Shown: one piece after another, positions 18,392 through 27,937 of the stretch
How the letters are laid out: every line of letters starts with the position of its first letter
Numbering within the stretch: position 1 is the stretch's first letter
Assembly (NCBI GenBank): GCA_016706565.1
Contig: JADJJI010000007.1
Location: forward strand, 62,001 to 126,000
DNA from: Piscinibacter sp.
Lineage (GTDB): Bacteria > Pseudomonadota > Gammaproteobacteria > Burkholderiales > Burkholderiaceae_C
Reading direction: 5' to 3'
Length of the DNA: 64,000 nucleotides
Translations under genes and position numbers: made by a program
The notes under the pieces: generated by a model
What the model saw: only the letters and a program-made list of their open reading frames with translations
Databases searched by the model: none
What the model was told of the DNA's origin: nothing

Positions 18392-21196
18392 GTGGCTGAA
18401 GCCGTGGCCGAGACGAAGTCCACCTGCCCCTACTGCGGCGTCGGCTGCGGGGTGATCATCGAGTCGCAGGGGCGGCAGATCACCGGCGTGCGCGGCGACC
18501 CCGATCACCCGGCCAACTTCGGCCGGCTGTGCACCAAGGGCAGCACGCTGCACCTGTCGGCCACCGCGGAAGTGACGCTGCAGACACGGCTGCTGCACCC
18601 GATGCAGCGCCCGGCGCGAGGCGAGGCGCCGCAGCGCCTGGGCTGGGACGCCGCGCTCGATCTCGCGGTGGATCGTTTCGCCGGCGTGATCCGCGAACAC
18701 GGCCCCGACGCGGTCGGCTTCTACCTCTCCGGCCAGTTGCTCACCGAGGACTACTACGTCTTCAACAAGCTCGCCAAGGGCCTGATCGGCACCAACAACG
18801 TCGACACCAACTCGCGCCTGTGCATGAGCAGCGCGGTGGCCGGCTACAAGGCCACGCTGGGCGCCGATGCGCCGCCGGCCTGCTACGACGACCTGGCCCA
18901 TGCGCACACGCTGTTCATCGCCGGCTCCAACACCGCCTTCGCCCACCCGGTGCTGTTCCGCCGCATCGAGGACGCCAAGCGCGCCAACCCGGCGCTGCGC
19001 CTGATCGTCGTCGACCCGCGCCGCACCGACACCGCCGAGGCCGCCGACCTGTTCCTGCAGATCCTGCCGGGCACCGACGTGGCGCTGTTCAACGGCCTGC
19101 TGCACCTGATGCTGTGGGAAGGCCTGACCGACACTGCCTACATCGCGGCGCACACACAGGGCTTCGAGGCGTTGCGCGACCGCGTGCGCGACTTCGCGCC
19201 GAAGGACGTGGCCGCGATCTGCGGCATCGCCGAAGCCGACCTGGTCACCGCGGCGCGCTGGTTCGCCGGGCTGGACGGTCCCGAGGGCCACGGCGGCGCG
19301 CGCCGGCCGACGCTGTCGCTGTACTGCCAGGGCCTGAACCAGAGCGCGAGCGGCACGGCGAAGAACGCCGCGCTGATCAACCTGCACCTGGCCACCGGGC
19401 AGATCGGCAGGGCCGGCGCCGGGCCGTTCTCGCTGACCGGCCAGCCCAACGCGATGGGCGGGCGCGAGGTGGGCGGCCTGGCCAACCTGCTGTCGGCGCA
19501 CCGCGACCTGGGCAATGCGCAACACCGCGCCGAGGTCGCGCGGCTGTGGGGCGTGGACGAGGTGCCATCCATGCCGGGCAAGACGGCAGTGGAGATGTTC
19601 GAGGCCGCGGCCGATGGCCAGATCAAGGCGCTGTGGATCTCCTGCACCAACCCGGCCCAGTCGCTGCCCGACCAGGCCACCGTGCGGCGTGCGCTCGAGC
19701 GTGCCGAATTCGTCGTCGTGCAGGAGGCCTTCGCCACCACCGCCACCTGCGCCTACGCCGACCTGCTGCTGCCCGCCACCACCTGGGGCGAGAAGGACGG
19801 CACCGTCACCAACAGCGAGCGCCGCATCAGCCGCGTGCGCCCGGCCGTGTGGGGTCCGGGCGAGACGCGGCACGACTGGGCGGCGGCCACCGCCTTCGCG
19901 CAGAAGCTGGAGGCGCGGCTGCGCCCAGGCCGGCCTTCGCTGTTCGCCTATGCCACGCCGGAGTCGGTGTGGAACGAGCACCGCGAGACCACGCGCGGCC
20001 GCGACCTCGACATCACCGGCCTGAGCTACGAGCGACTCGACGAAGCGCCGCAGCAATGGCCCTTCCCCAGCGGCGCTACGACTGGCCGCGCGCGGCTGTA
20101 TGAGGACGGCGTGTACCCGACCGAAGACGGCCGCGCCCGCTTCGCCGACACGCGCCACGAGAAACTCGCCGAGCCGCGCGATGCGCGTTACCCGTTCTCG
20201 CTGAACACCGGCAGATTGCGCGACCAGTGGCACGGCATGAGCCGCACCGGCACGGTGGCCCGGCTGTTCGGCCATGTCGCCGAACCGGCGATCGACATGC
20301 ACGCGCAGGACATGGCCCGGCTCCAGCTCGCCGAGGGCGACCTGGTGCACGTCACCTCGCGGCGTGGTTCGCTGGTGCTGCCGGCGCGCGCCAGCGTGCA
20401 GGTCGCGCCGGCGCAGAGCTTCATTGCCATGCATTGGGGCGAGGAGTACCTCAGCGGCCGTGGCGCCACCGGCGCGCGCATGACCGGCGTCAATGCGCTG
20501 ACCAGCCCGGCCTTCTGCCCGAGCTCCAAGCAGCCCGAACTCAAGCATGCGGCGGTGAAGATCCTCAAGGCCGAGCTACCCTGGCGGCTGCTGGCCATGG
20601 CCTGGCTGCCGGAAGGCCAGGCGCTGCGCGGGCAGGCGCTGCTGCGCGAGGCCATGGGCGCCTTCGCCTTCGCCACCGCGGTCCCATTCGGGCGCGAACG
20701 ACAGGGCGTGCTGTTCCGCGCCGCGGCCTACGAGGCACCGCCGGCGGAGCTGCTGCAACAGATCGAAGCCGTTCTGCAGCTCGACCAGCCCGGCGTGCTG
20801 CGTTATGCCGACCGCCGGCGCGGCCAGCAGCGCAGCATGAAACTGGCGACGCAGGGCAGCGACGCGCGGCTCGAGGCCTTCCTGCTCGCCGGCGACATCA
20901 GCGCCGAGGCCTGGGTGCGCCCGCTGCTGCAGGACGGTGCGAGCGCAAGGGCTTTCGGCCGCGCGCTGCTGCAGCCCGGCGCGAAGGCACCGGTGGCCTT
21001 GCCCGCACGCGGCCGGCAGATCTGCAGCTGCTTCGATGTGGGCGAGGCGCAGATCGACGAGACCTTGACGCGCTGCAGCGGCTCGCCGGACGCCCAACTC
21101 GGCCAGCTGCAGAGCGAGCTCCAATGCGGCACCAACTGCGGATCGTGCATCCCGGAACTCAAGCGTATCGTTCGCCTCCGACAACAGGCGGCATGA
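18392..21196 (+). CDS. nasA: Assimilatory nitrate reductase catalytic subunit with fused BFD-like domain
   Basis: A 934-residue molybdopterin oxidoreductase that reduces nitrate to nitrite in the cytosol. The N-terminal [4Fe-4S] site uses C12, C15, C19 and C47 (CPYCGVGC ... LCTKG). The Mo-bis-MGD core follows (VDTNSRLCMSSAV, GQPNAMGGREVGG), then the cap domain near residue 590. The C-terminal 60 residues hold a BFD-like [2Fe-2S] segment (ICSCFDVGEA ... CGTNCGSC), giving a second electron entry site. The start is GTG at 18392, immediately after the nirD stop. No nitrate transporter or narB-type reductase partner is adjacent; electrons may come from NirB-type or ferredoxin donors. Confidence 0.94.
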   Translation: MAEAVAETKSTCPYCGVGCGVIIESQGRQITGVRGDPDHPANFGRLCTKGSTLHLSATAEVTLQTRLLHPMQRPARGEAPQRLGWDAALDLAVDRFAGVIREHGPDAVGFYLSGQLLTEDYYVFNKLAKGLIGTNNVDTNSRLCMSSAVAGYKATLGADAPPACYDDLAHAHTLFIAGSNTAFAHPVLFRRIEDAKRANPALRLIVVDPRRTDTAEAADLFLQILPGTDVALFNGLLHLMLWEGLTDTAYIAAHTQGFEALRDRVRDFAPKDVAAICGIAEADLVTAARWFAGLDGPEGHGGARRPTLSLYCQGLNQSASGTAKNAALINLHLATGQIGRAGAGPFSLTGQPNAMGGREVGGLANLLSAHRDLGNAQHRAEVARLWGVDEVPSMPGKTAVEMFEAAADGQIKALWISCTNPAQSLPDQATVRRALERAEFVVVQEAFATTATCAYADLLLPATTWGEKDGTVTNSERRISRVRPAVWGPGETRHDWAAATAFAQKLEARLRPGRPSLFAYATPESVWNEHRETTRGRDLDITGLSYERLDEAPQQWPFPSGATTGRARLYEDGVYPTEDGRARFADTRHEKLAEPRDARYPFSLNTGRLRDQWHGMSRTGTVARLFGHVAEPAIDMHAQDMARLQLAEGDLVHVTSRRGSLVLPARASVQVAPAQSFIAMHWGEEYLSGRGATGARMTGVNALTSPAFCPSSKQPELKHAAVKILKAELPWRLLAMAWLPEGQALRGQALLREAMGAFAFATAVPFGRERQGVLFRAAAYEAPPAELLQQIEAVLQLDQPGVLRYADRRRGQQRSMKLATQGSDARLEAFLLAGDISAEAWVRPLLQDGASARAFGRALLQPGAKAPVALPARGRQICSCFDVGEAQIDETLTRCSGSPDAQLGQLQSELQCGTNCGSCIPELKRIVRLRQQAA

Positions 21197-21226
21197 ACAT
21201 TGCGATGCCGTGACGGGGAGACAGGC

Positions 21227-22180
21227 ATGAGCATCGCGACATACATCAAGGAAATCGGCCGCGGCAAGGAAGGCGCGCGCGCCCTGACGCAGGAGCAGGC
21301 CCACGACCTGATGAGCCAGGTGCTCGATGGCCGCGTCACCGACCTCGAGATCGGCGCCTTCGCCATCGCGATGCGCATCAAGGGCGAGACCACCGACGAG
21401 CTCGCCGGCTTCCTGCAGGCCACGCACGAGCGCTGCATCGCCTTGCATCCGCAGCACCCGATGGTGGTGCTGCCCTCGTACAACGGCGCGCGCAAGCTGC
21501 CCAACCTGACGACGCTGCTGGCCTTGCTGCTGGCGCAGGAAGGCGTGCCGGTGCTGGTGCACGGGCCCGAGCACGACCCGGGCCGCGTGACCACTGCAGA
21601 GATCTTCCAGACCCTGGGCCTGCCCAGCGCCAGCGACGCCGGCGACATCCACGCCGCCTGGCAACGCCGCGAGCCGGTGTTCATCCGCACCGAGGCGCTG
21701 TGCCCGCCGCTGGCCCGGCTGCTCGACGCGCGCCGCGTGATCGGCCTGCGCAACCCGGCGCACACGGTGGCCAAGCTGCTCGCGCCGGGGCGGCAATCGC
21801 CCTCGCTGCGCGTGGTGAACTACACCCACCCCGAATACGGCACGATGCTCACCGGCTTTCTCGGCCAGACGCTGGCCAACGCGATGCTGCTGCGCGGCAC
21901 CGAGGGCGAGCCGGTGGCCGACCCACGCCGGCTGCCGCGGCTCGATGTGTTCCTCGGCGGGCAGCTGCGCCCCGAGTTGTCGCGCGCGGCGCAGGAAGGC
22001 GTGCTCACCGAGCTGCCGGTGCTGCCGCGCAGCAACGACGCCGCCACCACGGCGCTGTACATCCAGTCGGTGGTCAGCGGCGAGAAGCCGGCGCCCGGCC
22101 CGCTGCAGCAGCAGGTGGAGTGCCTGGTGACGGCGCTCGCCGCCCTGCAACGATCGCAAGCCCAGGAGAAGACCGCATGA
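21227..22180 (+). CDS. ybiB: YbiB/TrpD2-type anthranilate phosphoribosyltransferase homologue
   Basis: A 317-residue protein with the fold of anthranilate phosphoribosyltransferase. YbiB-type proteins lack that activity and bind nucleic acid. Recognisable segments: YIKEIGRGKEGARALTQEQA, FAIAMRIKGETTDELAGF, and VLVHGPEHDPGRVTTAEIF where TrpD would have its PRPP loop. It lies between nasA and cobA with ATGA coupling to cobA, so it is part of the nitrate operon. Its role there is unknown. Confidence 0.85.
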   Translation: MSIATYIKEIGRGKEGARALTQEQAHDLMSQVLDGRVTDLEIGAFAIAMRIKGETTDELAGFLQATHERCIALHPQHPMVVLPSYNGARKLPNLTTLLALLLAQEGVPVLVHGPEHDPGRVTTAEIFQTLGLPSASDAGDIHAAWQRREPVFIRTEALCPPLARLLDARRVIGLRNPAHTVAKLLAPGRQSPSLRVVNYTHPEYGTMLTGFLGQTLANAMLLRGTEGEPVADPRRLPRLDVFLGGQLRPELSRAAQEGVLTELPVLPRSNDAATTALYIQSVVSGEKPAPGPLQQQVECLVTALAALQRSQAQEKTA

Positions 22181-22971
22181 CGAACCTGAAGCGCACGAAC
22201 CCGGCCGGCCGCGTGAGCCTGGTGGGCGCCGGCCCCGGCGACCCGGAACTGCTGACGATCAAGGCCGTGCGTGCCATCCGCGCCGCCACCGTGCTGCTGG
22301 TCGACGACCTGGTCGGCGACGGCGTGCTGCGCTACGCGCGCCGCGGTGCGCGCATCGTGCACGTGGGCAAGCGCGGCGGCTGTGCGAGCACGCCGCAGGC
22401 CTTCATCGAGAAGCTGATGGCCGCCGAGGCGCTGCAGGGCGAGCGTGTCGTGCGCCTGAAGGGCGGCGACCCCTTCGTGTTCGGCCGCGGCGGCGAGGAG
22501 GCCGAGCACCTGCGCGCCCAGGGCATCGAGGTCGATGTGGTCAACGGCATCACCGCCGGCCTGGCCGCCACCGCCGCGCTCGGCGTGCCGCTCACGCACC
22601 GCGAGCATGCCCACGGCGTGATGATGGTGACCGGCCACGCGCGCGGCGAGGGGGCCTCGCTGCACTGGCCGACGATCGCCGCCGCCGCCGCGCAAGGCCT
22701 CACGCTGGTCATCTACATGGGCGTGTCGACGGTGCGCTCGCTGCAGGCCGGCCTGCTCGAGGCGCTGCCCGCCGGCACGCCGGTGGCCGTGGTGCAGCAC
22801 GCCAGCCTGCCGCAGCAGCGCCACGCCTGCGGCACGCTCGGAAGCCTGGCCGATCTGATCGAGCAGCACGGCCTGGGCAGCCCCGCGGTGATCGTGGTCG
22901 GCGACGTCTTGCGTGGCATGCGTCACGCCGCGCTCGACGCGCAACCGATGAAACACGAACGCGCCGCCTGA
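22177..22971 (+). CDS. cobA: Uroporphyrinogen-III C-methyltransferase (siroheme branch)
   Basis: A 264-residue SAM-dependent methyltransferase that makes precorrin-2 from uroporphyrinogen III, the first step to siroheme. The SUMT signatures are present: VSLVGAGPGDPELLTIKA near the N-terminus and RLKGGDPFVFGRGGEEAE in the middle. It is the single-domain form, not the fused CysG, so dehydrogenase and chelatase steps must be encoded elsewhere. As last gene of the nitrate operon it supplies siroheme to NirB. Confidence 0.93.
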   Translation: MTNLKRTNPAGRVSLVGAGPGDPELLTIKAVRAIRAATVLLVDDLVGDGVLRYARRGARIVHVGKRGGCASTPQAFIEKLMAAEALQGERVVRLKGGDPFVFGRGGEEAEHLRAQGIEVDVVNGITAGLAATAALGVPLTHREHAHGVMMVTGHARGEGASLHWPTIAAAAAQGLTLVIYMGVSTVRSLQAGLLEALPAGTPVAVVQHASLPQQRHACGTLGSLADLIEQHGLGSPAVIVVGDVLRGMRHAALDAQPMKHERAA

Positions 22972-23021
22972 GCCCGGGTGCCGCCCGTATCATCCGGCGC
23001 GACGCAGGGAGGCGCACGCTG

Positions 23022-24155
23022 ATGCAGGAACTCGACAAGCTCAACCAGCTCACCGAATCGCACGGCGAGCTGCGGCCTGGCAAGGGCCTGATCTCGGGAA
23101 TCGTCGCGCTGTCGCTGGCGATCCTGTGCTTCCTGGGCGTGCTGGCCTTCCACTTCCCCGAGTACCTGACGACGCCGCAGCTGCGCCAGTCGTACAACGT
23201 CGACGTGATCCGCAAGATCATGTACGCGGCGCTGGTGATCGCCGGCGGCATCGCGATCTTCAACACCGTGTTCGGCCGCGCGCGCTGGCTGGCGCTCGCA
23301 GCCTTCGCGCTGGTGGCGCTGACCGCGCTGCTGGGCGGCCACAAGGTGCCGGTGAACGACTTCGCCGACAACACGCCCTACATCGGCCTGGACTGGTTCA
23401 TCCTCGACCTGCTCGGCTCCTCGCTGATCTTCATCTTCATCGAGAAGCTGTTCGCGCTGCGCAAGAAGCAGCCGGTGTTCCGCCCCGAGTGGCAGACCGA
23501 CTTCCACCACTTCATCGTCAACCACATGGTGGTGGGCTTCGTGCTGCTGGCCACCAACCTGTTGGTGCACAAGCTGTTCGGCTGGGCGGCGAAGGACGGC
23601 GTGCGCTTCTGGGTGCAGGAGCTGCCCTTCCCCATCGCCCTGTTCGGCATCATCCTGGTCGCCGACCTGGTGCAGTACTGGACGCACCGCGCTTACCACG
23701 AGGTGCCACTGCTGTGGCGTCTGCACGCCGTGCATCACAGCGCCAAGAGCATGGACTGGCTCGCCGGCTCGCGCCAGCACATCGTCGAACTGCTCATCAC
23801 GCGCACGCTGGTGCTGGCGCCGATCTACGTGCTGGGCTTCAGCAAGGAGGTGATCGACGCCTACATCGTCGTGGTCGGCTTCCAGGCGGTGTTCAACCAC
23901 GCCAACGTCAGCGTGCGGCTCGGGCCGCTGCGCTACCTGATCGTCACGCCCAACTTCCACCACTGGCACCACTCGCAGGACGACGAGGCGATCGACCGCA
24001 ACTACGCGGCGCACTTCGCCTTCCTCGACCACCTGTTCGGCACCGCGGTGCAGTCCGACCGCAAGTGGCCCGACCGCTACGGCGTGCAGGGCGACTACGT
24101 GCCCGACGGCTTCCTCAAGCAGCTCGCCTTCCCATTCGTCTGGAAGAAGTCCTGA
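23022..24155 (+). CDS. Sterol desaturase / fatty acid hydroxylase family membrane protein
   Basis: A 377-residue membrane protein with about six hydrophobic segments and the di-iron histidine clusters of the fatty acid hydroxylase superfamily: HRAYH, HAVHH and NFHHWHHS. An extra N-terminal region with three membrane segments precedes the catalytic domain. Bacterial members hydroxylate or desaturate lipids; the substrate is not predictable. It lies 50 bases after cobA with its own GGAGG ribosome site, so it might be read through from the nitrate operon, but a functional link is not evident. Confidence 0.85.
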   Translation: MQELDKLNQLTESHGELRPGKGLISGIVALSLAILCFLGVLAFHFPEYLTTPQLRQSYNVDVIRKIMYAALVIAGGIAIFNTVFGRARWLALAAFALVALTALLGGHKVPVNDFADNTPYIGLDWFILDLLGSSLIFIFIEKLFALRKKQPVFRPEWQTDFHHFIVNHMVVGFVLLATNLLVHKLFGWAAKDGVRFWVQELPFPIALFGIILVADLVQYWTHRAYHEVPLLWRLHAVHHSAKSMDWLAGSRQHIVELLITRTLVLAPIYVLGFSKEVIDAYIVVVGFQAVFNHANVSVRLGPLRYLIVTPNFHHWHHSQDDEAIDRNYAAHFAFLDHLFGTAVQSDRKWPDRYGVQGDYVPDGFLKQLAFPFVWKKS

Positions 24156-24225
24156 GCCTCGCCGGGCGCCTGCCCGGCCCGCCCATTTCGTCCGCATCTC
24201 GGTGAATACCCGGGCCGGCGGCGGC

Positions 24226-24254
24226 TTGCCCGCGCCGGCCGATTGACCTACATT
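24226..24254 (+). promoter_or_regulatory. Predicted sigma70 promoter of the paa operon
   Basis: -35 TTGCCC (24226-24231), 17-base spacer, -10 TACATT (24249-24254). The predicted start, about 24261, is immediately followed by the PaaR-like operator, a good layout for repression. Confidence 0.5.
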
Positions 24255-24264
24255 AACTTTCGTT

Positions 24265-24276
24265 GACCGATCGGTC
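24265..24276. promoter_or_regulatory. PaaR-like operator before paaG
   Basis: GACCGATCGGTC is a perfect 12-bp palindrome within TTGACCGATCGGTCGA, typical of TetR-family operators. A near copy precedes the binding-protein gene at 31176-31187. Because a TetR regulator is encoded in the operon, autoregulation by PaaR responding to phenylacetyl-CoA is the likely scheme. Confidence 0.75.
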
Positions 24277-24308
24277 GATGAATTGCAGGATCAACCCCCG
24301 AGGTGCCG

Positions 24309-25118
24309 ATGGCCGACGATGCCGCCCCTGTACTGAGCCGCCGCGACGGCGCCGTGCAGACCCTCACTCTGAACCGGCCACAAGCGCTGAACAGCTTCAA
24401 CGGCGCGATGCACGATGCGCTGTCGGCGGAGCTGAAGGCTGCGGCGGCCGATACCGCGGTGCGCTGCGTCGTCATCACCGGCGCCGGCCGCGGCTTCTGC
24501 GCCGGACAGGACCTGTCCGACCCGGCTGCCGCGCCCGACCTCAAGCCCGGCGCGCAGCCGCGTGACATCGGCAACCTGATCGAATCCCGCTACAAACCGC
24601 TGGCGATGCTGCTGCATCACTTCCCGGTGCCGGTGATCGCGGCGGTGAACGGCGTGGCCGCGGGCGCCGGCGCCAACCTGGCGCTGAACTGCGACATCGT
24701 GCTGGCGGCGAAATCCGCCTCCTTCATACAGGCCTTCTCGAAGATCGGCCTGGTGCCCGACTGCGGCGGCACCTGGCTGCTGCCCCGGCTGGTCGGCCGT
24801 GCCAACGCGATGGCGCTGGCGCTGCTGGGCGACAAGTGCAGCGCCGAGGAGGCGCAGCGCCTGGGCATGATCTGGCGCTGCGTCGACGATGCCGCGCTGG
24901 CCGACGAAACCACGGCGCTGGCGAACCGCCTTGCCGGAATGCCTTCCAAGGCGCTGGCCGAAACGCGCCGCGCCTTCGCCGCCGCCGACCACATGGACCT
25001 GTCCGCCGCGCTGAGCATGGAGGGCGAGGTGCAGCGCCGGCTGGGCATGAGCCACGACTACCTCGAAGGCGTGGGCGCCTTCTTCGCCAAGCGCGCACCG
25101 CGTTTCACGGATCGATGA
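24309..25118 (+). CDS. paaG: Ring 1,2-epoxyphenylacetyl-CoA isomerase
   Basis: A 269-residue crotonase-fold enzyme. In the aerobic phenylacetyl-CoA pathway PaaG converts the ring epoxide to the oxepin form. Visible crotonase features: LNRPQALNSFN, GAGRGFCAGQDL (oxyanion hole and CoA site), VNGVAAGAGANLALNCDIV, and the FSKIGLVPDCGGTWLLPRLVG catalytic loop. The PDCGGTW form is typical of PaaG. ATG 24309 is preferred over GTG 24303. It is the first gene of the paa operon. Confidence 0.9.
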   Translation: MADDAAPVLSRRDGAVQTLTLNRPQALNSFNGAMHDALSAELKAAAADTAVRCVVITGAGRGFCAGQDLSDPAAAPDLKPGAQPRDIGNLIESRYKPLAMLLHHFPVPVIAAVNGVAAGAGANLALNCDIVLAAKSASFIQAFSKIGLVPDCGGTWLLPRLVGRANAMALALLGDKCSAEEAQRLGMIWRCVDDAALADETTALANRLAGMPSKALAETRRAFAAADHMDLSAALSMEGEVQRRLGMSHDYLEGVGAFFAKRAPRFTDR

Positions 25119-25122
25119 ACCG

Positions 25123-25566
25123 ATGAAGGACACGAGTTACAGCGACGCGCAGCACCTCGCCGAGCGGGTGCGCGACACCATGTTCGCCACCGACCGCTGC
25201 GCCCACGCGATGGGCATGGAGGTCACCGCCGTCTCGCCCGGCCACGCCACGGTGGCGATGACGGTGCGCGAGGACATGCTCAACGGCTTCGGCATCTGCC
25301 AGGGCGGGCTGATCGCCACGCTGGCCGACATGGCCTTCGCCTACGCCTGCAATTCGTACAACGAACTCACCGTCGCCTCCGGCTTCGACGTCGACCTGCT
25401 CGGCCCCGGCAAACCGGGCGACCGGCTCACCGCCAGCGGCCGTGTCGTTTCGCAGGGATCGCGCATGGGCGTGTACGACATCGAGGTGACCAACCAGAGC
25501 GGCGAGCGCATCGCGGTGTTTCGCGGCCGCTCGTACCGCATGAAGGGCAAGCAGGTCGTGACCTGA
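25123..25566 (+). CDS. paaI: Phenylacetyl-CoA pathway hot-dog thioesterase
   Basis: A 147-residue hot-dog fold thioesterase of the PaaI/PaaD type, thought to rescue CoA from dead-end pathway intermediates. The conserved segment MLNGFGICQGGLIATLADMAFAYACNS contains the active-site Asn/Gly/Asp region; GVYDIEVTNQSGERIAVFRGRSYR forms the last strands. It starts 4 bases after the paaG stop. Confidence 0.92.
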   Translation: MKDTSYSDAQHLAERVRDTMFATDRCAHAMGMEVTAVSPGHATVAMTVREDMLNGFGICQGGLIATLADMAFAYACNSYNELTVASGFDVDLLGPGKPGDRLTASGRVVSQGSRMGVYDIEVTNQSGERIAVFRGRSYRMKGKQVVT

Positions 25567-25593
25567 CGGCCCAGCCCCACGGAGACATTGCCG

Positions 25594-26913
25594 ATGACTG
25601 TCAAGCGCCCCGCCCCCGGCGAGCTCGAGCCGATCGAGACCGCCAGCCGCGACGAGCTGCAGGCGCTGCAATTGCAGCGGCTGAAGTGGTCGCTGCGCCA
25701 TGCCTATGACAACGTGCCGCACTACCGCCGCGCCTTCGACGCCCAGGGCGCGCACCCCGACGACCTGAAGTCGCTCGCCGACCTGGCGAAGTTCCCTTTC
25801 ACGACGAAGAAGGATCTGCGCGAGAACTACCCCTTCGGCATGTTCGCCGTGCCGCGCGAGCAGGTGGTGCGCGTGCACGCCTCGTCGGGCACCACCGGCA
25901 AGCCGACGGTGGTCGGCTACACGCAGGGCGACATCGACCGCTGGGCCGACCTGGTCGCGCGCTCGATCCGCGCCGCCGGCGGGCGCGCCGGCGACATGGT
26001 GCACGTGGCCTACGGCTACGGCCTGTTCACCGGCGGCCTGGGCGCGCACTACGGCGCCGAGCGGCTGGGCTGCACGGTGATCCCGATGTCCGGCGGGCAG
26101 ACCGAGAAGCAGGTGCAGCTGATCGTCGACTTCAAGCCCGACATCATCATGGTCACGCCCAGCTACATGCAGGTGATCATCGAGGAGTTCCGCCGCCAGG
26201 GGCTGGACCCGCGCGAGATGTCGGTGAAGGTGGGCATCTTCGGCGCCGAGCCCTGGACGGAGGCGATGCGCCGCGACATCGAGGCCGCCGCCGGCATCGA
26301 CGCGGTCGACATCTACGGCCTGTCCGAGGTGATGGGCCCGGGCGTGGCCAACGAGTGCATCGAGACCAAGGACGGCCCGGTGATCTGGGAAGACCACTTC
26401 TACCCCGAGATCATCGACCCCGACACCGGCGAGGTGCTGCCCGACGGCGCCGAGGGCGAACTGGTCTTCACCACGCTGACCAAGGAGGCGCTGCCGGTGG
26501 TGCGCTACCGCACGCGCGACCTGACGCGCCTGCTGCCGCCCACGGCGCGCAGCATGCGCCGCATCGGCAAGATCGTCGGCCGCAGCGACGACATGCTGAT
26601 CATCCGCGGCGTCAACGTGTTCCCGACGCAGATCGAGGAGCTGATCCTTCAGAACGACAAGCTCAGCGGTCAGTACCAGATCGTCGTCAAGCGCAACGGC
26701 CACCTCGACCAGATGACGGTGCGCTGCGAGGTGCGGCCCGATGCCGGCGCCTCGGGCACCGCCGACCGCCGCGAGATCGGCGAGTGGCTGCAGCACCGCA
26801 TCAAGACGCTGGTCGGCGTGAGCGCCGAGATCGACGTCGGCCTGCCCGATTCCATCGAACGCACGCTGGTGGGCAAGGCCCGCCGCGTGGTGGACCAACG
26901 GCCCAAGGGCTGA
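25594..26913 (+). CDS. paaK: Phenylacetate-CoA ligase
   Basis: A 439-residue AMP-forming ligase that activates phenylacetate to phenylacetyl-CoA, the committed first step. Motifs: VHASSGTTGKPTVVGYT (phosphate loop), YGLSEVMGPGVANECIETKDG, RTRDLTRL, and GRSDDMLIIRGVNVFPTQIE, all typical of PaaK. ATG 25594 has GGAG nine bases upstream and is preferred over TTG 25588. Gene and product are complete. Confidence 0.95.
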   Translation: MTVKRPAPGELEPIETASRDELQALQLQRLKWSLRHAYDNVPHYRRAFDAQGAHPDDLKSLADLAKFPFTTKKDLRENYPFGMFAVPREQVVRVHASSGTTGKPTVVGYTQGDIDRWADLVARSIRAAGGRAGDMVHVAYGYGLFTGGLGAHYGAERLGCTVIPMSGGQTEKQVQLIVDFKPDIIMVTPSYMQVIIEEFRRQGLDPREMSVKVGIFGAEPWTEAMRRDIEAAAGIDAVDIYGLSEVMGPGVANECIETKDGPVIWEDHFYPEIIDPDTGEVLPDGAEGELVFTTLTKEALPVVRYRTRDLTRLLPPTARSMRRIGKIVGRSDDMLIIRGVNVFPTQIEELILQNDKLSGQYQIVVKRNGHLDQMTVRCEVRPDAGASGTADRREIGEWLQHRIKTLVGVSAEIDVGLPDSIERTLVGKARRVVDQRPKG

Positions 26914-26925
26914 GGAGAAGAAGAC

Positions 26926-27936
26926 ATGTACACCCAGGCGATGGACACCATGGCCCGCGAGGCCAAGGGCCAGGTGCAGGCCGTCAAGTCGGCCGAGGAA
27001 CAGGCGCGCGAGACTGCCTTCGAGGCGCGCATCGACGCCGGCGAATTCATCGAGGCCAAGGACTGGATGCCCGATCACTACCGCAAGACGCTGGTGCGGC
27101 AGATCAGCCAGCATGCGCACTCCGAGATCGTCGGCATGCTGCCCGAGGGCAACTGGGTCACGCGCGCGCCCACGCTCAAGCGCAAGGCGATCCTGCTGGC
27201 CAAGGTGCAGGACGAAGGCGGCCACGGCCTGTATCTCTACGCCGCGGCCGAGACGCTGGGCGTGTCGCGCGACGAGCTCCTCGACGCGCTGCACAGCGGC
27301 CGCGCCAAGTACAGCTCGATCTTCAACTACCCGACGCTGAACTGGGCCGACATGGGCGTGATCGGCTGGCTGGTCGACGGCGCGGCGATCATGAACCAGG
27401 TGCCGCTGTGCCGCTGCTCCTATGGCCCGTACGCGCGGGCGATGGTGCGCGTGTGCAAGGAGGAATCGTTCCACCAGCGCCAGGGCTTCGACGCGCTGAA
27501 CGTGATGATGACGCAGGGCACGCCCGCGCAGCGCGACATGGTGCAGGACGCGGTGAACCGCTGGTGGTGGCCGAGCCTGATGATGTTCGGCCCGCCGGAC
27601 GCTGAGTCGACGCACAGCACGCAGTCGATGCGCTGGGGCATCAAGCGCATCTCCAACGACGACCTGCGGCAGAAGTTCATCGACGCCACCGTCGAGCAGG
27701 CGCAGGTGCTGGGCGTGACCCTGCCCGACCCGCTGCTGAAGTGGAACGAGGCGCGCCAGTCCTACGACCACGGCCCGATCGACTGGAGCGAGTTCTGGAA
27801 CGTGGTCAACGGCCACGGCCCCTGCAACCGCGAGCGCCTGGCCGATCGCGTGAAGGCCTGGGACGACGGCGCCTGGGTGCGCGAGGCGGCGCTGGCCCAC
27901 GAGCGCAAGAAACAACTCAGAGCAAAGGCGGCATGA
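26926..27936 (+). CDS. paaA: 1,2-phenylacetyl-CoA epoxidase, catalytic subunit A
   Basis: A 336-residue di-iron monooxygenase alpha subunit of the PaaABCE complex, which epoxidises the ring of phenylacetyl-CoA. The ferritin-like helices carry the expected carboxylate/histidine ligands ([25 protein letters not shown]). The sequence [16 protein letters not shown] is the usual N-terminus. It is tightly spaced with paaB (one base between stop and start). Confidence 0.96.
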   Translation: MYTQAMDTMAREAKGQVQAVKSAEEQARETAFEARIDAGEFIEAKDWMPDHYRKTLVRQISQHAHSEIVGMLPEGNWVTRAPTLKRKAILLAKVQDEGGHGLYLYAAAETLGVSRDELLDALHSGRAKYSSIFNYPTLNWADMGVIGWLVDGAAIMNQVPLCRCSYGPYARAMVRVCKEESFHQRQGFDALNVMMTQGTPAQRDMVQDAVNRWWWPSLMMFGPPDAESTHSTQSMRWGIKRISNDDLRQKFIDATVEQAQVLGVTLPDPLLKWNEARQSYDHGPIDWSEFWNVVNGHGPCNRERLADRVKAWDDGAWVREAALAHERKKQLRAKAA

Positions 27937-27937
27937 G

